Source of the DNA: JAHQVK01 sp039819565
GTDB taxonomy: Bacteria; Myxococcota; Kuafuiibacteriia; Kuafuiibacteriales; Kuafuiibacteriaceae
DNA length: 9,020 bases
Direction of reading: 5' to 3'
Assembly: GCA_039819565.1 (NCBI GenBank)
Contig: JBCBRU010000355.1
Location: 1-9,020 of the forward strand
Below, piece after piece: positions 1 through 6,245 of this stretch (its first letter is position 1; each line of letters starts with the position of its first letter). The translations under genes and the position numbers were made by a program. Under the pieces are notes generated by a model. It did no database searches, had not been told where the DNA came from, and saw only the letters and a list, made by a program, of their open reading frames with translations.

Positions 1-82
1 CGTTCGGGATGCGGCCATCCTGAATACCCTTCCCCTGGGTATCCGCGCGTTGGGTACGACCCCTCGCAAAACCACGAAGCGG
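1..82. repeat. Left arm of an 82-bp perfect inverted repeat (partner 407-488)
   Basis: Position n pairs with position 489-n for all 82 bases, and the match ends abruptly at 83/406. The left arm may extend beyond the window. It has no transposase, no terminal-repeat character and no stem-loop spacing, and its sequence is simply a part of the RraA coding region. It is best read as an inverted duplication junction, either a chimeric contig edge or a recent rearrangement. Confidence 0.9.
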
Positions 83-246
83 TGGTCGCGGGGGCAAGGG
101 TGGTTTGGACGGGCCCCTCGGACTGGCCGGGCCTTCGCCGGGTGGGCCTCGCCTTCACCACCATCAGCACCCGCGGGCAGGACAAGATCGTAGGCACGCT
201 TCTCGAGGAGGAGCGCATTCGGCGTCGCGTCTTCGCTGACGCCTAG
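1..246 (+). CDS. C-terminal fragment of an unidentified protein, joined to an inverted rraA segment
   Basis: The frame is open from base 1 to a TAG stop at 244-246 (81 codons). Only about the last 54 codons, after base 82, look native: third positions are GC-rich and the peptide reads like a folded C-terminus (VVWTGPSDWPGLRRVGLAF, then TTISTRGQDKIVG and a charged helix LLEEERIRRRVFADA). The first 27 codons are an out-of-frame reading of a piece of the rraA gene, because bases 1-82 are a perfect inverted copy of 407-488. They are probably not part of this protein. I do not recognise the family. The gene converges on rraA with 37 bp between the two stop codons, and no terminator hairpin is evident there. 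Confidence 0.5.
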   Translation, partial: RSGCGHPEYPSPGYPRVGYDPSQNHEAVVAGARVVWTGPSDWPGLRRVGLAFTTISTRGQDKIVGTLLEEERIRRRVFADA

Positions 247-283
247 ATGCGCCTTCAACTCCTCCGCATGTCCCCGCCTCGGC

Positions 284-772
284 TCAGCCCTCGTCATCGA
301 GAGGGTTTTCGCTGGTCACGATGCCGTCGGCGTCGGCATACAGCCAGTGGCCGCGTACGTAGCGAACACCGCCGAAGGTCACATCGAGACCTACGTGTCC
401 GCCCTCCCGCTTCGTGGTTTTGCGAGGGGTCGTACCCAACGCGCGGATACCCAGGGGAAGGGTATTCAGGATGGCCGCATCCCGAACGCACCCGTACACG
501 ACGATTCCGGACCAGCCGTTGTCTATGGCGAGCTGGGCCAAGCGATCTCCCACCAAGGCAAACCGCCGCGAACCCCCACCGTCGATGACCAGGACCCTCC
601 CGGTGCCTTTTTCGTTGAGGATGGTTCGAACCTTCGTATTGTCCTCGTAGGTTTTGAGCGTCTCGATCTGGCCTTCGAAGGAGGCTTTACCCCCAAGGCT
701 GAATAGGTGGATGTCCGAGACCTGTAAAAAATCTCCTGACGTATCATATAGGTCGGCTGTAGGTCTGACCAA
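284..772 (-). CDS. rraA: RraA-family protein (RNase E regulator / HMG aldolase-like)
   Basis: This 162-residue protein has the length of E. coli RraA (161 aa) and strong resemblance along its whole length: LYDTSGD near the start, LGGKASFEGQI at 26-36, RVLVIDGGGSRRFALVGDRLA at 59-79, VVYGCVRD at 91-98, VTFGGVRYVRGHWLYADADG at 131-150, and a PLDDEG end. RraA binds RNase E and lowers its activity. Relatives in the same fold are metal-dependent 4-hydroxy-4-methyl-2-oxoglutarate aldolases or oxaloacetate decarboxylases. In those enzymes an Arg-Asp pair is catalytic, and both residues are kept here (R97, D98), whereas E. coli RraA has Arg-Gln. Enzymatic activity is therefore possible, and the RNase E role is only inferred from family naming. 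The start is TTG at 770-772, chosen because an excellent Shine-Dalgarno (GGAGGT, complement of 778-783) lies 5 nt upstream and the N-terminus then aligns with the family. It is transcribed divergently from the winged-helix gene at 848. Confidence 0.92.
   Translation of the reverse strand: MVRPTADLYDTSGDFLQVSDIHLFSLGGKASFEGQIETLKTYEDNTKVRTILNEKGTGRVLVIDGGGSRRFALVGDRLAQLAIDNGWSGIVVYGCVRDAAILNTLPLGIRALGTTPRKTTKREGGHVGLDVTFGGVRYVRGHWLYADADGIVTSENPLDDEG
407..488. repeat. Right arm of the 82-bp inverted repeat, inside rraA
   Basis: This is the native copy. It encodes RraA residues from about 95 to 122 (CVRDAAILNTLPLG onward) within an uninterrupted gene. The partner is at 1-82 in the opposite orientation and has no flanking RraA sequence on its inner side. 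That asymmetry marks the 1-82 copy as the displaced one. Confidence 0.9.
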
Positions 773-777
773 TCTTT

Positions 778-783
778 ACCTCC
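778..783 (-). promoter_or_regulatory. Strong Shine-Dalgarno of rraA, deciding a TTG start
   Basis: The minus strand reads GGAGGT, then AAAGA, then TTG. This near-consensus ribosome site with a 5-nt spacer fixes the start at TTG 770-772 and not at the internal ATGs. Confidence 0.75.
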
Positions 784-847
784 AAGGATGTAGCGAGCGC
801 GTGAACCTTACTGCATCTTCGAAATTTACGATGAGAGCGAACCCAAT

Positions 848-1171
848 ATGACGACCGGCGCCGGAGACATCGCCCCTATGGACACCCATCGCACACGCGC
901 CGCCACGTGGACCTTTCTGAGCAACCATGCCCACGTCCTTCTGTGCTTGGCCCGGACGCCGAACATGCGCCTGCGCGAGGTCTCCGAGAAGGTCGGCATC
1001 ACCGAGCGCGCCGTGCAGCGCATCGTCGCCGACCTCCAGGACGAGGGGTATATCGAGATCCACAAGGAAGGCCGACGCAACCGCTACGTGATTCACCTGG
1101 ACCGCTCCCTCCGTCACGGGGTTGAGTCTCGCTGCCGAGTGGAAGACCTCATCTCTCTTCTCGTCAGCTGA
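848..1171 (+). CDS. Small winged helix-turn-helix transcriptional regulator
   Basis: This 107-residue protein is almost entirely a winged-helix DNA-binding domain of the MarR/ArsR-like type. It opens with ATWTFLSNHAHVLLCLARTP (19-38). The helix-turn-helix follows (RLREVSEKVGITERAVQRIV, 41-60), then a third helix (ADLQDEGYI) and a wing of GRRNRYVIHL (75-84). The tail (HGVESRCRVEDLISLL) is short, so there is no room for a ligand domain. It probably acts as a stand-alone cytoplasmic repressor or activator, with dimerisation through the terminal helices. The start is uncertain. ATG 848 gives the full ORF, while ATG 878 (97 aa) has GGAG at 863-866 and begins closer to the conserved core. The gene is divergent from rraA across about 75 bp, so rraA or itself is a plausible target, but no operator is evident. 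Its stop codon directly abuts that of the convergent gamma-glutamyltransferase gene. Confidence 0.85.
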   Translation: MTTGAGDIAPMDTHRTRAATWTFLSNHAHVLLCLARTPNMRLREVSEKVGITERAVQRIVADLQDEGYIEIHKEGRRNRYVIHLDRSLRHGVESRCRVEDLISLLVS

Positions 1172-3034
1172 TCACTGCCCTCGAGCCAAACCCTCTCTCC
1201 GAGGGTCAACCCCACCTAGGTACTCACCCTCAGGCCCGACCGCTAGGGCGTGAAGACCGCTGTTGAGTTCGACTACGCGCACCTGATGTCCGCGGGCCTC
1301 GAGCCCGCTGCGGAGCGCGGCAAGGCGGCCTGGAGCCCAACCCTCGTCCTCGAGCTCGACCGGACCACCTCGGCAAAGGATGTGCGGCTGAGCTACGGCT
1401 TGCTGCGGATCCAAGCCCCAGTCGAGCACCCCAAGCACGGTCTGGACCGTGTACCCGATGATGCGGCTGCCGCCCGCCGAACCCACCGCCAGCACCGCTC
1501 TTCCTTCGGCGTCGAACACCAGGAGCGGACTCATCGAGCTCCGGGGGCGCTTACCGGGCGCGACGGCGTTGGCGACCTGTCTTCCCTCTTGCTCGGGCAC
1601 GAAGGCGAAATCGGTGAGCTGGTTGTTCAGGATGAAGCCATCGACCACGAGCCGGGAGCCGAACGCGTTCTCGACGCTGCTGGTCATCGACACCCACCTT
1701 CCCGCCTTATCCACGACACTGAAATGACTCGTGGAGGGAAGCGATGGGGAACTATCCGGGAGCCGGAGCTGGGCCAGTCCGTCGACGTCTCCTGCGTCCA
1801 CATTCCCCGCCGCTCGCTTGGGGTCGATCAGCGCCGCGCGGGCGCGGAGATAGTCCGGATCGAGGAGGCCCGCCACCGGTACCTTCACGAAATCCGAATC
1901 GCCGAGATAGCGGGCTCGATCCGCGAACGCGAGTCGTCCCGCCTCCGCGAGAAGATGAGCCGCCTCGACCGAGCCCGGTTCCAGCCCCGACAGATCGAAC
2001 TCGGCCAGAATACCTAGGATCTGAAGCGTCGTGACACCGCCCGAGGTCGGTGGAGGATGCCCACACACCTGGAAGGCTCGGTAGGGAATGCAAAGCGGCT
2101 TGCGAACCTTCGAGGCATAAGCGGTGAGGTCCTCCTCCGTGAGGAGGCCGGGGGCTTCGACCTCGGCGAGGAGGCCGGTGCCAAAGGGGAAGCCGAAGTC
2201 GAGCAGGCCCTTGTTGAGGGCTGCCACCCAGGTCGCGGGCTGCCGAGCGGCGCGGACGGCGCCCACGATACGAGCGGCGATGGGCCCCTCGTAGAAAGCA
2301 TCCGCGCCCTCCTCGGCGATGGTTTCGAGAGCTTCGGCCAGCGCCGCGTTGGTGTGGATGGCGCCCACCGGTTTGGCTCGCCCTTGCGGGTAGTACAGCT
2401 CCCGAGCTCGAGGCATCGTTCGAAAGAGGGGATCCCGCCGCAAGAGCTGATGGAGGCGTGGCGTCACCTCGAAGCCCTCCCGAGCCGCGCTGATGGCCGG
2501 CTGAAACAGCCGTTTCCAAGCGAGCTTGCCGTGCCACTGATGCGCATCTTCGAGCATGCGGAGCACGCCCGGGACCCCCACCGACCGGCCCCCCACCAAA
2601 GCCTCCAGGAACATGCGAGGGCGTCCGTCCTCCCGCAGAAAGAGCTCCGGCGTCGCCGCCCTCGGCGCGGTCTCGCGGCCGTCGAAGGCGTCGAGTTCGC
2701 CCCGCTCAGGGTCGAAGTGAAGGAGGAAGGCTCCTCCCCCAATACCGGAGGACTGTGGCTCGACGAGCGTCAGCATGGCCTGCACCGCCACCGCCGCGTC
2801 GAGGGCGCTTCCGCCCGCCTCGAGCACCTCGAGCCCCGCCTCGGTGGCGAGCGGGTGGGCCGCGACCACCATGCTTCGCGGGGAGCGCGCCGCAGAAAGC
2901 TCACGCCGTCCCGTCCCTCGCTCGGGGGCGGCATCGTCTTCGGCGAACCACGCTCGGGCGGAGAACAGGAGAGCGACCGAGAGAAGGGCCGTTCCGGCAA
3001 CCGCGAGGGCGAGGTTCCTGAGGAGGCGCGGCAT
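1172..3034 (-). CDS. ggt: Gamma-glutamyltransferase, periplasmic (membrane-targeted N-terminus)
   Basis: This 620-residue member of the Ntn-hydrolase gamma-glutamyltranspeptidase family cleaves gamma-glutamyl bonds of glutathione and related compounds, hydrolysing them or passing the glutamyl group to an amino acid or peptide. Residues about 7-29 form a hydrophobic signal or anchor segment (LALAVAGTALLSVALLF), placing the enzyme in the periplasm. The body begins with MVVAAHPLATEAGLEVLEAGGSALDAAVA. DGRETAP (118-124) carries the substrate-binding Arg120. The precursor should self-cleave before Thr435 in PSTSHFSVVD, the new N-terminal nucleophile. Thr451 in SMTSS matches the second conserved Thr. 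NNQLTDF (470-476), the lid-like NAVAPGKRP (489-497), the PRSSMSP Ser pair (499-500) and SAGGSRII (519-526) complete the active site. All expected key residues are present, so the enzyme looks functional. It starts 4 nt after the stop of the LysR-type gene upstream, with a weak ribosome site, which suggests co-transcription and translational coupling. Confidence 0.95.
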   Translation of the reverse strand: MPRLLRNLALAVAGTALLSVALLFSARAWFAEDDAAPERGTGRRELSAARSPRSMVVAAHPLATEAGLEVLEAGGSALDAAVAVQAMLTLVEPQSSGIGGGAFLLHFDPERGELDAFDGRETAPRAATPELFLREDGRPRMFLEALVGGRSVGVPGVLRMLEDAHQWHGKLAWKRLFQPAISAAREGFEVTPRLHQLLRRDPLFRTMPRARELYYPQGRAKPVGAIHTNAALAEALETIAEEGADAFYEGPIAARIVGAVRAARQPATWVAALNKGLLDFGFPFGTGLLAEVEAPGLLTEEDLTAYASKVRKPLCIPYRAFQVCGHPPPTSGGVTTLQILGILAEFDLSGLEPGSVEAAHLLAEAGRLAFADRARYLGDSDFVKVPVAGLLDPDYLRARAALIDPKRAAGNVDAGDVDGLAQLRLPDSSPSLPSTSHFSVVDKAGRWVSMTSSVENAFGSRLVVDGFILNNQLTDFAFVPEQEGRQVANAVAPGKRPRSSMSPLLVFDAEGRAVLAVGSAGGSRIIGYTVQTVLGVLDWGLDPQQAVAQPHILCRGGPVELEDEGWAPGRLAALRSGLEARGHQVRVVELNSGLHALAVGPEGEYLGGVDPRREGLARGQ

Positions 3035-3038
3035 GAAC

Positions 3039-3953
3039 TCAGGCAGCTACGTGAGATCCGAACAGGTTGGTTCGGGCCCGATCGACGATGGATTGAAGGC
3101 CGGGCGGCTCGACCTTTCGCTCCGCGCTGACCATGTAGAAGCGCTCCACCACCGCATCCGTTCGGCCCAGCTGGAGAACGTCCATTTCGTCGACGACCTC
3201 TCGCTCGACCGCGCTCGAGATCGCGAACACCCCCCCGCCGTTCCGTCCGAACTCTTTCATGAGGGCGGTGTCGGTGAACTCTCCGCGGATATCGGGCACG
3301 ACGCCGACGCCGTCGAACCACTGATCCAGCCCCATACGGAGCGGGGTCCCGCTCGCTTGAATGAGGAACGGGGCACTGTCGAGGCAGCCCGGAAACGATC
3401 CCTTGAGGTCGGACGCGATGGCCGCCGAGGCAAAGAAGGACACCCCGCTCTCTCCCAAGAGGTGGTTGAAGACCTTGGTCGAGGCCCGGACGGTGATGGG
3501 CCGATCCGCCAGGACGAGGTCGTATTTTCTCCCTAAGAGTTCGTCGAAGATGACCTCGCTCGGTCCTCGCTGACACTGGAGGCGGATGGGAGGGGATTCC
3601 TCCAAAACGGGGGATAAAACCCTATGCGCCACCATCTTGGGAATTGCATCGGAAATCCCGACGTTTAGACGCCGCGCCTGGCCCGAAGGCCTCCCTTCGA
3701 GGGTCCCGACCATCTCTTCGCCGAGAGTGAAAATGGCATCCGCATATCGAAAAACGAGCTCCCCGGTTTCCGTCATGTGGAGATTTCGGCCCCGCCGGGC
3801 GAAGAGCTGCTCTCCCAGAGATGCCTCGAGAGCCTTGATCTGGCCGCTGATCGTGGGCTGCGCGAGCCCCAGCACTTCGGCCGCGCGGGCGATCGTGCCT
3901 TCTTTGGCCACCGCCCAAAAGTAGAGCAGGTGATGGTAGTTCAAGCTCGGCAT
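3039..3953 (-). CDS. LysR-type transcriptional regulator of the NhaR type
   Basis: This 304-residue protein has the standard LysR layout. The N-terminal winged HTH is LNYHHLLYFWAVAKEGTIARAAEVLGL followed by AQPTISGQIKALE and LFARRGR. A linker helix and a two-lobe effector domain follow (DVGIADA-like RLNVGISDA at 96-104, then EFTDTALMKEFG and VVERFYMVSAER). It resembles E. coli NhaR along its length, including NYHHLLYFW, ISGQIKALE, ELVFRYADAIFTL, GVSFF and the GEF-D-ALMK-FG stretch. NhaR in enterobacteria activates the Na+/H+ antiporter gene nhaA in response to sodium and also controls pgaABCD. No antiporter is present here. The gene is followed after 4 nt by ggt and is divergent from the ABC exporter operon at 4107, so these are the likely local targets, by inference. 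The ATG at 3951-3953 aligns with the family start, and its ribosome site is weak. Confidence 0.9.
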   Translation of the reverse strand: MPSLNYHHLLYFWAVAKEGTIARAAEVLGLAQPTISGQIKALEASLGEQLFARRGRNLHMTETGELVFRYADAIFTLGEEMVGTLEGRPSGQARRLNVGISDAIPKMVAHRVLSPVLEESPPIRLQCQRGPSEVIFDELLGRKYDLVLADRPITVRASTKVFNHLLGESGVSFFASAAIASDLKGSFPGCLDSAPFLIQASGTPLRMGLDQWFDGVGVVPDIRGEFTDTALMKEFGRNGGGVFAISSAVEREVVDEMDVLQLGRTDAVVERFYMVSAERKVEPPGLQSIVDRARTNLFGSHVAA

Positions 3954-4106
3954 CTCGGACGCTCTTTTGTACCCTTAGGTTCATTCAATTCAAGACGACT
4001 TGGTCGACTTTTGGTAGCCAACTGCAGGCCGCATCGGATTGTTGTCCATTCGCCCACGGACGCTCTCTCTGTCGCCTGTTTCGCCCGTAGTTAATTAGGG
4101 ATTACC
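3954..4106. promoter_or_regulatory. Divergent intergenic region between the LysR-type gene and the exporter operon
   Basis: These 153 bp are visibly richer in A+T than the flanking genes and must carry the promoters of both the minus-strand regulator and the + strand ABC operon. I cannot assign -35/-10 boxes with confidence. A dyad lies near the middle (3992-4010). The exporter gene has a good ribosome site, AGGGA at 4097-4101, 5 nt before its ATG. Confidence 0.6.
3992..4010. promoter_or_regulatory. Imperfect 19-bp dyad, candidate operator
   Basis: The sequence reads AAGACGAC-TTG-GTCGACTT. The arms match at 7 of 8 positions, with a perfect inner core CGAC-TTG-GTCG. It lies about 40 bp from the regulator start and about 97 bp from the ABC gene start, which is where a LysR-type regulator usually binds in a divergent region. 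It does not show a clean T-N11-A box, so assignment to the adjacent regulator is tentative. Confidence 0.4.
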
Positions 4107-6245
4107 ATGACCGCATCTGCATCGACCAGAGGACTGACTCACCCTGACATCATCGCCCTCCTCGAATCCGTGCACGAAGCTTGCGGACTCGACCTCGAGA
4201 TGGAGACGGCGGAGCGCGCGGTGGCCCAGTGCGACAGCGACGGCTCCGTTCTCGACCGAATCGCGAGAGCGGCGCCCAAGCTAGGCTTGCGGGCGGCACG
4301 GGCCGACGTAGCCCTGCGTCAGCTGCCTCGCGTCGTGGGCCCCGGCCAGCCGATCCTCGTCGCCGCGCCCACCACCTCCGAGATCGTCGCGGTGGTTTCC
4401 GCCGACGGCCGGAAGCTCCGGGTCGTGACGGCCAGCGACCCCACCGGGCAGGACGTCACCGTCCCGGCGCTCGCCGAGCGGCTCGGCTTGGCCGGTCCGG
4501 ACGTCGCCACCCCGTGTCTTGCCCTCGAGAGCACCACCATGGGTGCCCTCTCGGTTCCGGGCGCCCAGCCGGGAGACGTCCAAACCGCCTTGCGAAGGCT
4601 CTGGGGTCTGCTCGCGTCCGAGCGGGAAGATCTTCAGGCGATCGTCATCTACGCGGTCGCCGCGGGGCTCTTCACCCTCACGATCCCCATCGCGGTCCAG
4701 ACGCTCGTCAACACCGTGGCCTTCGGAGCGCTCTTTCAGCCTCTGGTGGTCACCACCGTCCTCGTCATCGCCGGCCTCGCCCTCTACGGATCTCTCACCG
4801 CTCTCGAGGTCTACGTCGTGGAGCTGCTTCAGCGCCGCATCGTGGTGCGGGTCGTGGGCGACCTCGCGTACCGGGTCCCGCGGGCGCGAACGTCGGCCCT
4901 CGACCGGATCTACGGCCCGGAGCAGCTCAACCGCTTCTTCGACGTGTTCACGATCCACAAGGCGACCGCGCAGCTGCTCATCGACGGCCTCGATCTGGCC
5001 CTCAAGGGCGTGATTGGCCTGCTTTTGCTGGCCTTCTACCATCCCTTCTTCCTCGCCTTCGACGTCGTCCTGATTATGGCCCTCGCCGTGGTGCTGTTCT
5101 GGCTGGGTCGAGGGGGCATGCGTACCGCCATCATCGAGTCGAAGAAGAAGTATCGACTTGCGGGCTGGCTCGAGGAGCTCGGCCGCAAGCCGGCCGCGTT
5201 CAAGCCTCTTGCCGCAAGTAAGCTTGCCTATGACCGAGCCGACTCGCTCACCCGGGACTTCCTGGTGGCGCGCATCGCCCACTTTCGCGTGGTGCTGCGT
5301 CAAACGGTGGGCTCCCTGGCCATCTACGCTTTGGCTTCCGGTCTCCTCCTCGGCCTCGGCGGCTGGCTGGTGATGCAGGGTCAGCTCACGCTCGGGCAGC
5401 TGGTGGCGGCGGAGCTGGTGCTCACGACCGTCGTCACCTCTTTCGCCAAGATGGGCAAACACCTCGAGAGCTTCTACGACCTCGTGGCCGCCGTGGACAA
5501 AGTGGGCGCCCTCTTCGACCTCCCCATCGAGGAAGACGGCGGCGACGGCACCCCCGAGGCCCCGAACGGCGCCGGCTCCTCCCTCGAGATGCAGTCCGTG
5601 GACGTCGAGCTGGCCGGGCACACCGTGTTCCGGAATCTGGACCTCACGCTGTCTCCGGGCGACCGGGTCGCCGTGTTGGGAGCCAGCGGTTCGGGCAAGA
5701 GTCTCGTCGCCGAGGTCCTCTTCGGGCTCCGACCGGTCCGCCGAGGTTCCGTGCGGGTCGACGGGGCCCACATCGAAGACATCCCCCTCGGAGTCCTCCG
5801 AAATCGGGTGTCAGTGGCTCGGATCGACGACGTCGTCCACGGCTCTCTCATGGACAACGTTCGGCTCGGCGACGCCTCGGTGACCGCGGTCGACGCCCGC
5901 CGGGCGCTCGAGGAGGCTGAGTTGGGGGCGGTCCTCCAGCGGCTCCCTGAAGGAATGGACACGGAGATCCTTCCGGGCGGACGTCCCCTCACCGAGTCCG
6001 AGTCGGCCCGCCTGGTGCTGGCCCGGGCCATGGCCGCCAAGCCGAGCCTGCTGGTGGTCGACGGCCTCCTCGACATTCAGGACGAGACGACGCGTCTCGA
6101 GCTCTGCCGGCGCCTGTGCAGTCCAGAGCGCCCCTGGACGCTGATGGTACTGACTCGCGTCGAATCGCTCGCGCGCTCACTTCCTCGCTCCGTGAGTCTC
6201 GCCGAAGGGCGGACCATGGATCTCTTGGCCACGGAGACCCGCTGA
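4107..6245 (+). CDS. Type I secretion-type ABC transporter with degenerate ATPase motifs
   Basis: This 712-residue inner-membrane exporter is a fused half-transporter. Residues about 9-135 resemble the C39-like peptidase domain of type I secretion exporters, but no catalytic Cys-His pair is evident (Cys26 is isolated, and the His region reads TTSEIVAVVSADG), so the domain is probably for substrate docking. Residues about 175-450 hold six membrane spans (roughly 177-199, 213-235, 293-310, 312-333, 400-421, 428-447). The nucleotide-binding domain follows from about 492. Walker A is intact (GASGSGKS, 525-532). The other motifs depart from consensus: Ile573 at the Q-loop Gln, LTESE (628-632) in place of LSGGQ, Gly653 in place of the Walker B catalytic Glu (LLVVDG), and Thr683 in place of the H-loop His. 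The reading frame is uninterrupted and the membrane domain well kept, so this is not a decayed gene. It is the first gene of an operon with the HlyD-like and TolC-like genes, and its TGA overlaps the next ATG. The substrate is unknown. Confidence 0.9.
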   Translation: MTASASTRGLTHPDIIALLESVHEACGLDLEMETAERAVAQCDSDGSVLDRIARAAPKLGLRAARADVALRQLPRVVGPGQPILVAAPTTSEIVAVVSADGRKLRVVTASDPTGQDVTVPALAERLGLAGPDVATPCLALESTTMGALSVPGAQPGDVQTALRRLWGLLASEREDLQAIVIYAVAAGLFTLTIPIAVQTLVNTVAFGALFQPLVVTTVLVIAGLALYGSLTALEVYVVELLQRRIVVRVVGDLAYRVPRARTSALDRIYGPEQLNRFFDVFTIHKATAQLLIDGLDLALKGVIGLLLLAFYHPFFLAFDVVLIMALAVVLFWLGRGGMRTAIIESKKKYRLAGWLEELGRKPAAFKPLAASKLAYDRADSLTRDFLVARIAHFRVVLRQTVGSLAIYALASGLLLGLGGWLVMQGQLTLGQLVAAELVLTTVVTSFAKMGKHLESFYDLVAAVDKVGALFDLPIEEDGGDGTPEAPNGAGSSLEMQSVDVELAGHTVFRNLDLTLSPGDRVAVLGASGSGKSLVAEVLFGLRPVRRGSVRVDGAHIEDIPLGVLRNRVSVARIDDVVHGSLMDNVRLGDASVTAVDARRALEEAELGAVLQRLPEGMDTEILPGGRPLTESESARLVLARAMAAKPSLLVVDGLLDIQDETTRLELCRRLCSPERPWTLMVLTRVESLARSLPRSVSLAEGRTMDLLATETR

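Noticed and set aside
2..193. Frame-2 continuation of the inverted rraA piece as a second RraA gene
   Set aside because: After base 82 it becomes Pro/Ser/Arg-rich with no RraA similarity and ends at a stop near 193.
247..283. Bidirectional terminator between the convergent left-end gene and rraA
   Set aside because: No stem of useful length or T-run is visible in these 37 bases.
1..488. Inverted repeat as the ends of an insertion sequence or MITE
   Set aside because: The repeat is ordinary rraA coding sequence, the interior has no transposase, and no target-site duplication can be assessed.
831..851. Six-codon leader ORF overlapping the winged-helix start (ATGA)
   Set aside because: It is only the tail of a chance frame with no ribosome site or attenuator-like structure.
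2057..3130. 357-codon + strand open frame opposite ggt and the regulator end
   Set aside because: It crosses two well-supported minus-strand genes, has a low-complexity Arg/Gly/His composition and no family motif.
4281..5771. 496-codon open frame on the minus strand opposite the ABC gene
   Set aside because: Its residues are His/Gly/Glu/Arg-rich with no recognisable domain, typical of an antisense shadow in GC-rich DNA. The + strand frame is a clear ABC transporter.
6116..6244. 43-codon N-terminal extension of the adaptor inside the ABC gene
   Set aside because: The peptide is Arg/Ser-rich and out of frame within the ABC C-terminus. ATG 6245 has a ribosome site and the usual TGATG coupling.
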